This document shows, one piece after another, positions 24,514 to 33,273 of a stretch of DNA of 64,000 bases. The notes under the pieces were generated by a model, which did not search any database, was not told the DNA's origin, and saw only the letters and a program-made list of their open reading frames with translations. Made by a program: the position numbers and the translations under genes. Source of the stretch: Janibacter terrae NBRC 107853 (GTDB lineage: Bacteria > Actinomycetota > Actinomycetes > Actinomycetales > Dermatophilaceae); the NCBI RefSeq assembly GCF_001591405.1, contig NZ_BCUV01000007.1, positions 1,240,001 through 1,304,000 on the forward strand. The letters run 5' to 3'. The stretch's first letter is position 1, and the number at the start of each line of letters is the position of its first letter.

Positions 24514-26037
24514 TCAGAAGAAGCCGAGCTTGTTCTGGTCGTAGCTCACCAGCAGGTTCTTGGTCTGCTGGTAGTGATCGAGCATCATCTTGTGGTTCTC
24601 ACGTCCGATGCCGGACGCCTTGTAGCCACCGAAGGCAGCACCCGCGGGGTACTGGTGGTAGCAGTTGGTCCAGACCCGGCCGGCCTGGATGCCCCGGCCC
24701 ATGCGGTAGGTGGTGTGGGCACTGCGCGACCAGACGCCCGCGCCGAGGCCGTAGAGCGAGTCGTTGGCGATCGACAGGGCTTCCTCCTCGTCAGTGAAGG
24801 AGGTCAGCGAGACGACCGGGCCGAAGATCTCCTCCTGGAAGATGCGCATCTTGTTGGTGCCCTCGAAGACCGTCGGGGCGATGTAGTACCCGCCCGAGAG
24901 GTCACCGCCGAGGTCGACCACCTCACCGCCGGTGAGCACCTTGGCGCCCTCCTCGCGGCCGATGTCGAGGTAGCTCTTGATCTTCTCGAACTGGTCATTG
25001 CTCGCCTGGGCGCCCATCATCGTCTCGGTGTCGAGGGGGTTGCCCTGGACGATGGCCTCGACCCGCTTGATGGCGTCGGGGACGAACTTCTCGTACATAC
25101 CCTTCTGGACCAGCGCCCGCGACGGGCACGTGCAGATCTCGCCCTGGTTGAGCGCAAACATCGAGAAGCCTTCGAGTGCCTTGTCGTAGAAGGCGTCGTC
25201 CTGGGCGGCCACGTCGTCGAAGAAGACATTCGGCGACTTACCACCGAGCTCGAGCGTGACGGGGATGATGTTCTGGCTGGCGTACTGCATGATCAGCCGG
25301 CCGGTCGTCGTCTCACCGGTGAAGGCGATCTTGGCGATGCGCGGGCTCGACGCGAGCGGCTTGCCGGCCTCGAGGCCGAAGCCGTTGACGACATTGAGGA
25401 CGCCGGCGGGCAGCAGGTGGCCGATGAGCTCCATGACCTTGAGGATCGACCACGGGGTCTGCTCGGCCGGCTTCAGGACGATGCAGTTGCCGGCGGCCAG
25501 AGCGGGCGCGAGCTTCCAGACGCCCATGAGGATCGGGAAGTTCCACGGGATGATTTGCCCGACGACGCCGAGCGGCTCGTGGAAGTGGTACGCGATGGTG
25601 TCGTTGTCGATCTCGGTGTTGCCGCTCTCCTGGGCGCGGATGGCCCCGGCGAAGTAGCGGAAGTGGTCAACTGCCAGCGGGATGTCCGCGGCCAGCGTCT
25701 CGCGCACGGCCTTGCCGTTGTCCCAGGTCTCGATGACCGCGATGTCCTCGAGGTTGGCCTCGATGGTGTCGGCGATCTTGAGCAGGATATTGGACCGCTC
25801 GGTGATCGAGGTGCGGCCCCAGGCGTCCTTGGCGGCGTGGGCCGCGTCGAGGGCCTTGTCGACGTCCTCGGCGGTGCTGCGTGCGACGCGGGTGAAGACC
25901 TGCCCGGTCACCGGCGTGATGTTGTCGAAGTATTCTCCGTTCACCGGGGCGACCCACTCGCCACCGATGAAGTTGTCGTACTGCGCCTTGACCTCGATGG
26001 TCGAGTCCGAGCTGCCCGGCTGGCTGTAGACGGCCAT
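24514..26037 (-). CDS. NAD-dependent aldehyde dehydrogenase (ExaC/AldA type)
   Basis: A 507-residue ALDH that oxidises acetaldehyde or similar short aldehydes to acids. It has IPWNFPILM (about 166-174), the glycine motif FTGETTTGR, the catalytic Glu in LELGGKSPN and the catalytic Cys in [11 protein letters not shown]. The start at 26037 is preceded by AGGAGG; a longer frame to 26145 has no start signal. DUF779 follows. It is divergent from the iron alcohol dehydrogenase, and the intergenic region holds a 20-bp palindrome shared with mno and mftA. This suggests it works downstream of mycofactocin-linked alcohol oxidation. Confidence 0.93.
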   Translation of the reverse strand: MAVYSQPGSSDSTIEVKAQYDNFIGGEWVAPVNGEYFDNITPVTGQVFTRVARSTAEDVDKALDAAHAAKDAWGRTSITERSNILLKIADTIEANLEDIAVIETWDNGKAVRETLAADIPLAVDHFRYFAGAIRAQESGNTEIDNDTIAYHFHEPLGVVGQIIPWNFPILMGVWKLAPALAAGNCIVLKPAEQTPWSILKVMELIGHLLPAGVLNVVNGFGLEAGKPLASSPRIAKIAFTGETTTGRLIMQYASQNIIPVTLELGGKSPNVFFDDVAAQDDAFYDKALEGFSMFALNQGEICTCPSRALVQKGMYEKFVPDAIKRVEAIVQGNPLDTETMMGAQASNDQFEKIKSYLDIGREEGAKVLTGGEVVDLGGDLSGGYYIAPTVFEGTNKMRIFQEEIFGPVVSLTSFTDEEEALSIANDSLYGLGAGVWSRSAHTTYRMGRGIQAGRVWTNCYHQYPAGAAFGGYKASGIGRENHKMMLDHYQQTKNLLVSYDQNKLGFF

Positions 26038-26111
26038 GTCTGTCTGCCTCCTGAGAGTCAACCGACGACGCTCCGTCGCGCCGTCGTCCTGGGCCGACCG
26101 TAGGACGGGGG

Positions 26112-26132
26112 AGGTTGGTCGAAGGTTGGTCG
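26112..26132. repeat. Tandem direct repeat, one helical turn apart, in the ALDH/ADH intergenic region
   Basis: AGGTTGGTCG occurs at 26112-26121 and again at 26123-26132, an 11-bp period. This places both copies on the same DNA face, as activator sites often are, about 75-95 bp before the ALDH start. Confidence 0.6.
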
Positions 26133-26143
26133 CGTGCGCACCC

Positions 26144-26163
26144 ACCTACCCGATCGGGTAGGT
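26144..26163. promoter_or_regulatory. Operator palindrome A of the alcohol-oxidation regulon
   Basis: ACCTACCCGATCGGGTAGGT is a perfect 20-bp palindrome in the divergent region between the aldehyde dehydrogenase and the alcohol dehydrogenase. Its core TACCCGATCGGGTA resembles NarL-family heptamers (TACCCNT repeats). Related sequences occur at 34671-34690 and 40676-40695. Confidence 0.75.
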
Positions 26164-26200
26164 CTGCTCCGTCGACCTACCGTGCACCCCGACGTGGGGC

Positions 26201-26206
26201 TACGGT
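26201..26206 (+). promoter_or_regulatory. Leaderless -10 element (TACGGT) for the alcohol dehydrogenase-mnoSR unit
   Basis: TACGGT ends 6 nt before the ATG at 26213, with the regulon palindrome centred about 50 bp upstream, a usual place for an activator. Confidence 0.65.
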
Positions 26207-26212
26207 GACCGG

Positions 26213-27454
26213 ATGAGACCGGGAGGGATCACGTCGACGACGACGAGCCGACACCGACACGCGGACCCGGAGTCCGCGTCCGAGGTGACCGGTCCGTCCG
26301 ACGGCCCCTTCCTCCTGAAGTTCCACGCCCCGGAGATCCTCTTCGGCCCCGGCTCGCTCGACGAATCCGGCCGTGCCGCAGCGCGATTGGGCGCGCAGCG
26401 TCCATTCGTCGTCTCGGACCCGGGCATCGTCGAGGCGGGCTGGGTCGACGAGCTCGTCCTGCTCCTCCGGGCCGAGGGTCTCCAGCCGACGGTGTGGACC
26501 TCGGTGACTCCCAACCCCAAGGACCACGAGATCGCCGCCGCCTACGAGCGCTACCTCGAGGTGGGTGGTGACGTCATCGTCGCCATCGGAGGGGGTTCCT
26601 GTGCCGACGCGGCGAAGGGGGTCGCGGTCCTTGCGGGCAACGGCGGCGACATCCGCGACTATGCGGGTATCGACAAGGTCGACGCGCCGATCCCGCCGGT
26701 GCTCATCATCCCGAGCACCTCGGGCACGGGCGCCGACGTCTCGCAGTTCTGCATCGTCACCGACACCGACCGCCGGGTGAAGCTGACGATCATGGGCCGC
26801 GCCCTCGTCCCGGACATCTCGATCACCGACCCGCGGCTGCTCACGACGATGCCCGAGGACCTCAACGCCGCGACCGGTCTCGACGCGCTGACCCATGCCG
26901 TCGAGTCGTACGTCTCCCGGGCGCACAACCCGATCGCCGACGGTCAGGCGCTGAGCGCCGTGGGGCTCGTCTGCGGCCACCTGCGCGAGACGATGGACCA
27001 CCCCTTCGACCTCGGGCCGCGGGGCAAGATGGCGCAGGCGAGCCTGCAGGCCGGCATGGCCTTCACCAACGCGATCCTCGGCGCGACGCACGCGATGAGC
27101 CACCAGGTCGGCGGCCTCCTCGACGCACCCCACGGGGTGATCAACGGCGTGCTGCTGCCGCACGTCATCCGCTACAACGCCCGTGCGGCGCCCGACCGCT
27201 TCGTCGGGCTGGCGCGCTCGGCCGGGCTGACCGTCGGCGACGTGCCGGGCGACGAGGCCGCCGAGCTGCTCGCCGACCACGTGCGCCGGCTGGCCGACGA
27301 CGTCGGCGTCCCGCGGGGCCTGCGCGACCTCGGCGTGCGGGAGGAGGACCTCGACTCCCTCTCGGCGACCACCCTGGAGGACGCCTGCCTGACGACCAAC
27401 CCGCGGGCGGCCGACCAGGACGACATCCGGGCGCTCTTCCGGGGCGCGCTGTGA
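26213..27454 (+). CDS. Iron-containing (group III) alcohol dehydrogenase
   Basis: A 413-residue group III alcohol dehydrogenase. The NAD-binding GGGSCADAAKG (about 126-136), STSGTGAD, and metal ligands Asp in SITDPRL and His in LDALTHAVESY, THAMSHQ and DAPHGVING are visible. The N-terminal 30 residues are a variable extension. It probably oxidises a primary alcohol or diol. In M. smegmatis, from memory, a 1,3-propanediol dehydrogenase occupies the same place next to MnoSR. It overlaps the sensor kinase gene by 4 bp (GTGA), so enzyme and sensor are co-translated. TACGGT 6 nt upstream supports the ATG. Confidence 0.88.
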   Translation: MRPGGITSTTTSRHRHADPESASEVTGPSDGPFLLKFHAPEILFGPGSLDESGRAAARLGAQRPFVVSDPGIVEAGWVDELVLLLRAEGLQPTVWTSVTPNPKDHEIAAAYERYLEVGGDVIVAIGGGSCADAAKGVAVLAGNGGDIRDYAGIDKVDAPIPPVLIIPSTSGTGADVSQFCIVTDTDRRVKLTIMGRALVPDISITDPRLLTTMPEDLNAATGLDALTHAVESYVSRAHNPIADGQALSAVGLVCGHLRETMDHPFDLGPRGKMAQASLQAGMAFTNAILGATHAMSHQVGGLLDAPHGVINGVLLPHVIRYNARAAPDRFVGLARSAGLTVGDVPGDEAAELLADHVRRLADDVGVPRGLRDLGVREEDLDSLSATTLEDACLTTNPRAADQDDIRALFRGAL

Positions 27455-28851
27455 GCACCCCGCGGTCGGCCCACGACCTCGAGGCGCTCACCGGTGTCCG
27501 CTCGGGCAAGGGGTCCTACTACCGCGCCTACGTCCGCTCCGACGAGCGCACCCAGCGGGCCGTGCGGGCGATGGACTCGATCTCCCGGGCGCTCGTGCGC
27601 ACCCACGAGGGTCCGCGAGGACTCCTCGAAGAGGTCGTGCGCGCGGCGGCGTCCCACCTCGAGGCGCAGTGGATGATCCTCGCGATCGCCGACGGCCGGC
27701 TCATCGGGGCCCGGCCCCGCGTCCTCGCCCTGGCGAAGGGGGAGACCACCCCCGTCGACGACGAGGAGCAACTGCCGCCGATGGTGCGCCGCGAGCTGGG
27801 CGCGATCCGTGCGGGTCTCGCGGTGCGCACGGCCGACGAGGGGCCGTGGGTGCGGGTGCCGGTCGTGCTCGCCGGGACCCCCGTCGGCGCGCTCGCCGGG
27901 CTGCACGGCCTGGCCGCGGACCCCGAGCCCGGCGACCTCGCGGTGCTGCGGATCCTCGCCAACCAGGCCGCCGTCTCGCTGCACACGTCGGAGCAGTATC
28001 TCGAGGGCCAGCGCCAGCACCGCCGGGCGCAGAGCCTCTACGACGAGGTGCAGGCGCAGGCCCGCGACCTCGAACAGCGCACCCACGAGCTGCACCGCCT
28101 CGAAAAGAGGCTCGAGCTGGCCCGGCAGCGCGAGCTCATCGACACCGAGCGCGGCCGGATCGCCCGCGAGCTGCACGACTCGGTGACGCAGTACGTCCTC
28201 TCGGCCGGCATGGCGGTCGAGATCGCGCGGGGCGAGGTCGAGGCACGGTCGGGGACCGCCGACCCGATGCACGAGCAGCTCGTCACCGCCAAGGACCTCA
28301 CCCAGCAGGCCGTGAGCCAGCTGCGCCGGGCGATCTACGCGCTGAGCCGCTCCCAGGGCGAGACCCTCGCCTCGCTGCCCGACCTCGTCCGCGAGGTCGC
28401 CGAGCACCACCGCAGCCACCTGCAGGTCAAGGTCCGCGTCGCGGGCGAGGCCGAGCCGCTGGGCGCCGACGCCGAGCACGACATCGCCCGGGCGGTCGGC
28501 GAGGCGATGTTCAACGTCGCGCTCCACGCGCAGGCGACGCGGGCGGTGGTGCGCCTGCACTACCGGCCCGACGAGGTCGTCGCGTCGGTGGCCGACGACG
28601 GCTGCGGCGACCCGGTCGTGCTCGGGCGGCTGCTGCGCGTCGAGCGTCGCAGCACCGACGGCAGCCACCGCGGCCTGGCCAACATCGAGGCGCGGGTGGC
28701 CGACCTCGGCGGGCGGGTGCGGTTCCGCCGCGCCCGCATCGGGGGAGTGCGGGTCGAGATCCGGGTGCCCGTCCCGTCGGACGGCGAGCGGCACAGCCTC
28801 ATCGAGCAGCTCGCGCAGGGTGACCGGACCGGTGAGAGGGGACGAGCATGA
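27451..28851 (+). CDS. mnoS: GAF-domain sensor histidine kinase, MnoS-like
   Basis: A 466-residue cytoplasmic kinase without membrane segments. A GAF-like domain occupies about 45-180, a coiled coil 190-235, a HisKA_3 domain with phospho-accepting His242 (RIARELHDSVTQY), then a HATPase_c domain with a partial N box (EAMFNVALHAQA) and a G box (DDGCG; GLANIEARV). It overlaps the response regulator by 4 bp and the alcohol dehydrogenase by 4 bp. Synteny with the M. smegmatis MnoS/MnoR locus, which controls NDMA-type alcohol dehydrogenase and mycofactocin genes, supports the name. The ligand sensed is unknown. Confidence 0.82.
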   Translation: MSTPRSAHDLEALTGVRSGKGSYYRAYVRSDERTQRAVRAMDSISRALVRTHEGPRGLLEEVVRAAASHLEAQWMILAIADGRLIGARPRVLALAKGETTPVDDEEQLPPMVRRELGAIRAGLAVRTADEGPWVRVPVVLAGTPVGALAGLHGLAADPEPGDLAVLRILANQAAVSLHTSEQYLEGQRQHRRAQSLYDEVQAQARDLEQRTHELHRLEKRLELARQRELIDTERGRIARELHDSVTQYVLSAGMAVEIARGEVEARSGTADPMHEQLVTAKDLTQQAVSQLRRAIYALSRSQGETLASLPDLVREVAEHHRSHLQVKVRVAGEAEPLGADAEHDIARAVGEAMFNVALHAQATRAVVRLHYRPDEVVASVADDGCGDPVVLGRLLRVERRSTDGSHRGLANIEARVADLGGRVRFRRARIGGVRVEIRVPVPSDGERHSLIEQLAQGDRTGERGRA

Positions 28852-29516
28852 CGACAGCGACGAGCACCACCGACGAGGACGAGATCCGGCTGCTCCTCGT
28901 CGACGACCACGCCATCGTGCGCCAGGGCCTGCGCTCGGTGCTCCAGCGCGAGGAGGGCATCCGGGTCGTCGGCGAGGCCGAGGACGCGGCCCGGGCCAAG
29001 GAGCTCGTGGCCGAGCTCTCCCCGCAGATGGTCTGCCTCGACCTCAAGCTCTCGACCTCCTCCGACAGCGAGGGCATCGCCCTGTGCGAGGAGCTCACGA
29101 CGCTCCACCCCGACATCGCGGTGCTCGTGCTGACGACCTTCCTCGACGAGCGGCTCGTGCTGCGGGCGATCCGGGCCGGCGCGCGTGGCTACGTCGTCAA
29201 GGACGTCGACACCTCGGGCCTCGTCCGGGCGATCCGTGACGTGAGCCGCGGGGGCAGCGCCTTCGATGCCCGGTCGGCGGCCGCGATGGTCCGCGGGCTG
29301 CACGGGGCGGAGGAGGAGCAGCCCAAGGAGCTGACGAGCCGCGAGCTCGAGGTCCTGCGGCTGCTCGCGTCGGGCCTGTCCAACAGCAAGATCGGCGCCG
29401 AGCTCTTCATCTCCGAGACGACCGCGAAGTTCCACGTCGGCAACATCCTGCGCAAGCTCGGCGTCTCGCGCCGGGCCGAGGCCGTGTACGCGGCCTCCAA
29501 GGCCGGCCTGCTCTGA
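28848..29516 (+). CDS. mnoR: LuxR/NarL-family response regulator, MnoR-like
   Basis: A 222-residue response regulator. The receiver domain has acidic Asp19/Asp20, phospho-acceptor Asp65 in VCLDLKL and Lys in YVVKDVD. The C-terminal LuxR helix-turn-helix (about 155-215) has LTSRELEVLRLLASGLSNSKIG and FHVGNILRKLGV. It is coupled to the kinase by ATGA. NarL-family regulators recognise TACCC-type repeats, so it is the best candidate to bind the palindromes at 26144, 34671 and 40676; this is inference. It ends 10 bp from the convergent mftM. Confidence 0.85.
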   Translation: MTTATSTTDEDEIRLLLVDDHAIVRQGLRSVLQREEGIRVVGEAEDAARAKELVAELSPQMVCLDLKLSTSSDSEGIALCEELTTLHPDIAVLVLTTFLDERLVLRAIRAGARGYVVKDVDTSGLVRAIRDVSRGGSAFDARSAAAMVRGLHGAEEEQPKELTSRELEVLRLLASGLSNSKIGAELFISETTAKFHVGNILRKLGVSRRAEAVYAASKAGLL

Positions 29517-29526
29517 CCCCCTTCGC

Positions 29527-30444
29527 TCAGGCGAGGTCGAGCACGAGCCAGCCCCCGTGGTGCTCCTCGACGGCGAAGGGGAGGCCGGTGCGCAGGCCGT
29601 AGGCGGCCAGGTCCTCGCGGGTGAGGGTGCGCACGTGACCCCACAGCTCCTCGGGCTCGTCCTCGTAGGGAACGGCGATGACGACGCGGCGGCGGGCGAG
29701 GCGGACCGCCTCGGTGACGACCCGCCAGCCGTGCTGCGGCTCGAGGTGCTCGAGCAGGTGGAGCGCGACGACGGTGTCGGCGCACCCGTCGGGCAGCGGC
29801 ACGTGGGCGGCGTCCGCGGTGAGCGCCTCCACCGGCGTGCCGAGTTGCGCCGAGACCTGCTCGAGCAGGCGGATCGACCCTGCGGAGACGTCGATGGCCG
29901 TCACCTCGCGGGTCCCGGCCTGGCGCAGGGAGAAGAACCCGAAGCACGAGCCCAGCTCGACGACCGAGTCGCCGACGAGCACCTCCTCGGCGCGCGCGTA
30001 GACGGGGGCGTACCCGGCGACCGCGCCGTGCATCCCCGCGGAGGGCGAGTCGGCGAGGTCGGTCGCGGCCTCGATCGTGCGCAGGCTCGTGCGGTAGAAG
30101 TGCTCCCACGCGCTCAGCGGGTCGTCGGCGGACGTCAGGACGATGCCCGTCATGATCCGCTCGAAGACGTCGGCGCCGCGCAGCCACCCGGGGCCGAAGA
30201 TCTCCCGGGAGAGCAGCTCCGCGAGACCGGCGTGCACCTCCTCGAGGGGGACGCGGTGCGCGATGGCGACCCGGCCCCCTTCGTGGCTGATGTCGAAGTG
30301 CTCGGTCCGCACGGTCCGCAGGGTGCGCCGCGGCAGCTCGCCGTCGGTGCGCACGACCCGGACGAGGTCGTCGACGTAGGCGGGCCGCCCGGGGGCGAGC
30401 GGGTCGATGGGCCGCGGCTCGGCGCTCGCGACGACGGGGATCAC
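29527..30444 (-). CDS. mftM: SAM methyltransferase, MftM-like (mycofactocin oligosaccharide methyltransferase)
   Basis: A 305-residue class I methyltransferase with a 130-residue N-terminal region, motif I VVELGSCFGFFSLR (about 165-178), acid in VTAIDVSAGS, and a HLLEHLEPQHGW segment. Its size, position beside mnoSR and the mno cluster, and a YRTSL...EAATDL segment agree with MftM, which O-methylates a glucose of mycofactocin's glucan chain. That function is known from mycobacteria and transferred here by context. The GTG start at 30444 overlaps the stop of the VWA gene (GTGA), so it is the last gene of the moxR-VWA unit. Confidence 0.75.
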   Translation of the reverse strand: MIPVVASAEPRPIDPLAPGRPAYVDDLVRVVRTDGELPRRTLRTVRTEHFDISHEGGRVAIAHRVPLEEVHAGLAELLSREIFGPGWLRGADVFERIMTGIVLTSADDPLSAWEHFYRTSLRTIEAATDLADSPSAGMHGAVAGYAPVYARAEEVLVGDSVVELGSCFGFFSLRQAGTREVTAIDVSAGSIRLLEQVSAQLGTPVEALTADAAHVPLPDGCADTVVALHLLEHLEPQHGWRVVTEAVRLARRRVVIAVPYEDEPEELWGHVRTLTREDLAAYGLRTGLPFAVEEHHGGWLVLDLA

Positions 30445-31970
30445 GTCCCCGCCCCCACGGTCGCGGCGGACACGCGCTCGAGCCCGCCGAGGCTGCGCAC
30501 CACCTGCACGCGGTCGCACGACTCGGCGTAGAGGGGCAGGTCGCAGCTGCCGAGGCCCCACGAGTAGCGCGGCTCGGGCGTGAGCCAGATGACCGAGCGC
30601 ACCCGCCGGGCGATCTCCTCGAAGACCTCGATCCGCGGGTCGTTGCCGTTGTTGCGCCCGTCGCCGAGGACGATGACCGTCGTGCGCCGGTTGAGCGCGC
30701 CGCCGTACTGCTCGAGGAAGACCTCGAAGGCGGACCCGAAGTCGGAGTCGGCGTCGACGTCGAGCACCCCACCCGCGGGCAGGCCGGACATGACGAGCGA
30801 CAGCGCCTCCTCGACGGGGTGGTCGGCGAAGAGGTCGGTGATCTCGACGCAGTCCTGGACGAAGGCGAAGGAGCGCACCTTGGCCGCGACGGACTGCAGC
30901 GAGTGGACGAGGTGGAGCATGAAGCGCGAGGTCTGCCGCACCGACAGCGAGACGTCGCACAGCACGAGCAGCCGCGGCCGGTCCTCGACCTTGCTCACCG
31001 TGACGGGGCGGAAGGGCACGCCGTCGTAGCGCATGTTGCGGCGCATCGTCAGCCGGCCGTCGATCGTCCCGCGGGCCGCGGTGTGCCGCCGGGGGCGGGG
31101 CGCGCCGTGCAGCGAGCGCAGCAGCCGGCGGATCGAGTCCTCGAGCGCGGCCCGGTCGGCCTCGTCGACGGTCTCGGCCTGGGCCGCCTCGATCTCGCGC
31201 ATCTCCAGCTCGGCCTCGCGGGCCATGAGCTCCTCGAGGAACCCCTTGAGCCGCTCGGGCAGCGCGTCGAGGAAGGGCTGCAGCGCCTCGCGCAGCGCCG
31301 CCATCTCCGGTCCCTCGTCCTCGTCGCCCTCGGGCAGGTCGGAGGACTCGTCGAGCCACGCGAGCAGGGCCATCTCCTGCGCGACGCTCAGCTCGGCGTC
31401 GACCTGCATGCCCGGTCGGCGGGCGAGGTCGCCCGGTGCCCCGGGGTTGTGCAGCCGCGAGGTGGAGATCTGCACGCGCGCGGCCTCGTCGGGACCGGCC
31501 TGGGTCCCGTCGGACAGGACGATCTCGTCGGTGAGGTTGGCCATGTCGAGGCGGTTGGCCTCCTGGTGCAGGTTGTACTGCTGCGCCATGTCCTCGGGCC
31601 GGAAGAAGTCGTGCAGGTCGACCGGCTTGCCGTGCGAGTGACCGTCCTGAGGCATGTCGCCCGGCTCCTCTGACAGGGAGAACTCGGTGAGCTCGCCGTC
31701 GTCGGAGAGGTCGTCGTGGCTGTGCCCGTGCTCGGGGTCCTGGGTGAGCACCGGCCGCAGCGAGAAGAAGCGGTCGAAGGTCTCGTCGAAGACCGGCATG
31801 TCCCGGCGGTCCTTGATGAGGCTGACCGCGAGGGCGGCCCGGAGGACCTCGCGGTCCTCCAGGACGCCCGGCTGCGCGGCGGCTTTCAGCCCGTCGATGG
31901 CCTCGGCGACGCTCGCCGGGACACCGCGCAGCCGCAGGATCCGCACGAAGCGGTGGAGGGTGGTCTCCAT
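30441..31970 (-). CDS. VWA domain (CoxE/NorD-like) protein with His clusters
   Basis: A 509-residue protein with a C-terminal von Willebrand A domain whose MIDAS motif DVSLS is at 339-343, and a largely helical N-terminal half. His-rich stretches occur at 81-85 (HGHSH) and 111-113 (HSH), followed by DLHDFFRP. It lies just downstream of the MoxR ATPase, the classic pairing of CoxD/CoxE, NorQ/NorD and CbbQ/CbbO systems. In those systems the ATPase and VWA protein remodel a metalloenzyme or insert metal. Here the likely client is the neighbouring Mno alcohol dehydrogenase (inference). mftM starts inside its stop codon. Confidence 0.85.
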   Translation of the reverse strand: METTLHRFVRILRLRGVPASVAEAIDGLKAAAQPGVLEDREVLRAALAVSLIKDRRDMPVFDETFDRFFSLRPVLTQDPEHGHSHDDLSDDGELTEFSLSEEPGDMPQDGHSHGKPVDLHDFFRPEDMAQQYNLHQEANRLDMANLTDEIVLSDGTQAGPDEAARVQISTSRLHNPGAPGDLARRPGMQVDAELSVAQEMALLAWLDESSDLPEGDEDEGPEMAALREALQPFLDALPERLKGFLEELMAREAELEMREIEAAQAETVDEADRAALEDSIRRLLRSLHGAPRPRRHTAARGTIDGRLTMRRNMRYDGVPFRPVTVSKVEDRPRLLVLCDVSLSVRQTSRFMLHLVHSLQSVAAKVRSFAFVQDCVEITDLFADHPVEEALSLVMSGLPAGGVLDVDADSDFGSAFEVFLEQYGGALNRRTTVIVLGDGRNNGNDPRIEVFEEIARRVRSVIWLTPEPRYSWGLGSCDLPLYAESCDRVQVVRSLGGLERVSAATVGAGT

Positions 31971-31983
31971 CGTCGCTCCCTCC

Positions 31984-33174
31984 TCACAGGGGGCGCTTGC
32001 GCGCGCCCCGACCGGCGAAGGAGCGGTCGCCCTGACCCGGTGTCACCTTGCGGGAGGTCCCGAGACCCCCGGGTGCTCCGTAGTAGTCGGTGTCGTGGCG
32101 GCCGGGGGCGTCCTTCGCCTTGCGGGCCTCGCGCCCGTCGACGTCGTCGTCCCCGTGGTCGGAGCCGTGGGGATGAGGGTGGTCGTGCGTGTGGTCGTGC
32201 CCGTGCCCGTGGTCGTGCCCCTCGGGGACGACGGCATTGGGGTCGACGAGCTTGGGCAGCGCCTCGCCGGCACGGCGCAGGTCGCGGTCGTACTTGACGA
32301 CGACGCTCAGCGTGTCCGACAGCAGGGTCGCGTCGAGCTCGTCGACCCCGAGGACGGCGAGCGTGCGCGCCCAGTCGATGGTCTCGGAGATGCTCGGCGC
32401 CTTGCGCAGCTCGAGCTCGCGCAGGCCGCGGACGATCTCGACGAGGCGCGCGGCGAGCGCGTCCTGCAGCCCGGTCTCCTTGGAGCGCAGGATGTCCAGC
32501 TCGCGCTCGGGGCTCGGGTAGTCGAGGAAGAGGTGCAGGCAGCGGCGCTTGAGCGCGGCCGACAGGTCGCGGGTGTTGTTGGAGGTCAGCACGACGAGCG
32601 GCAGGTGCGTCGCCTCGATCGTCCCGATCTCGGGGATGGAGATCTGGAACTCGGAGAGCAGCTCGAGCAGGACCGCCTCGAGGGCCTCGTCGGCGCGGTC
32701 GACCTCGTCGATGAGCAGCACGACGGGCTCCTCGCTCGTGATCGCCTCGAGGAGCGGGCGGGCGGCGAGGAAGCGCTCGGAGAAGAAGATGCTGTCGTGC
32801 GCCGAGATCTGGTCGACGGCCTCGGTGAGGTCGGCGGCGTCGGAGACGACCTGCCCGATCTTCTCCCGCAGGATCTGCGTGTAGAGCAGCTGCTTGCCGT
32901 AGTCCCACTCGTAGAGGGCCTTCGACTCGTCCTGGCCCTCGTAGCACTGCAGGCGGATGAGGCGGCGTCCGGTCACCTCGGCGAGGCTCTGGGCCAGCTG
33001 CGTCTTGCCCACGCCGGCCGGCCCCTCGAGGAGGACCGGCTTCTCCAGGCGGGTCTGGAGGAAGACGGTGGTCGCGAGCTTGCGGTCGGCGAGGTACCCG
33101 TGCTCGCGGAACTTCTCGATGGTGTCCTCGACGCTCGCGAGGGCGGGCACGGCGTCCGTCGTGGTGGTGGACAT
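31984..33174 (-). CDS. MoxR-family AAA+ ATPase with histidine-rich C-terminal tail
   Basis: A 396-residue MoxR ATPase with Walker A LLEGPAGVGKTQLAQ near residue 50, Walker B PVVLLIDEVDRAD, sensor 1 LTSNNTRDL and arginine-finger ALKRRCLH. The conserved core ends near residue 315. Residues 318-340 then hold ten histidines in 23 positions (pattern HDHGHGHDH...HPHPH), a likely Ni/Zn/Fe-binding tail not found in ordinary MoxR proteins. A basic, glycine-rich end follows. It is paired with a VWA partner downstream and follows mno, with a strong hairpin between. A metallochaperone or activase role for Mno is inferred. Confidence 0.9.
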   Translation of the reverse strand: MSTTTTDAVPALASVEDTIEKFREHGYLADRKLATTVFLQTRLEKPVLLEGPAGVGKTQLAQSLAEVTGRRLIRLQCYEGQDESKALYEWDYGKQLLYTQILREKIGQVVSDAADLTEAVDQISAHDSIFFSERFLAARPLLEAITSEEPVVLLIDEVDRADEALEAVLLELLSEFQISIPEIGTIEATHLPLVVLTSNNTRDLSAALKRRCLHLFLDYPSPERELDILRSKETGLQDALAARLVEIVRGLRELELRKAPSISETIDWARTLAVLGVDELDATLLSDTLSVVVKYDRDLRRAGEALPKLVDPNAVVPEGHDHGHGHDHTHDHPHPHGSDHGDDDVDGREARKAKDAPGRHDTDYYGAPGGLGTSRKVTPGQGDRSFAGRGARKRPL

Positions 33175-33204
33175 GGCGCTCCTGTCGGTGGTTCGTCCGG
33201 GGGT

Positions 33205-33257
33205 GCGGCGGTCCCCCTTCGTCCTCCTACCCGGTGGGGACGAAGGGGGACCGCCGC
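33205..33257. terminator. Large hairpin between mno and moxR, built from an inverted CGAAGGGGG pair
   Basis: A perfect 20-bp stem, GCGGCGGTCCCCCTTCGTCC (33205-33224) and its complement (33238-33257), has a 13-nt loop. It begins 16 bp after the mno stop. It would stabilise or end the mno message and reduce read-through into moxR. Confidence 0.85.
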
Positions 33258-33273
33258 GGCTTGGTGAGGTGCG

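Noticed and set aside
24454-26103. Plus-strand 549-codon frame opposite the aldehyde dehydrogenase
   Set aside because: Antisense shadow of a highly conserved enzyme, rich in Asp, Val and Gly with no domain.
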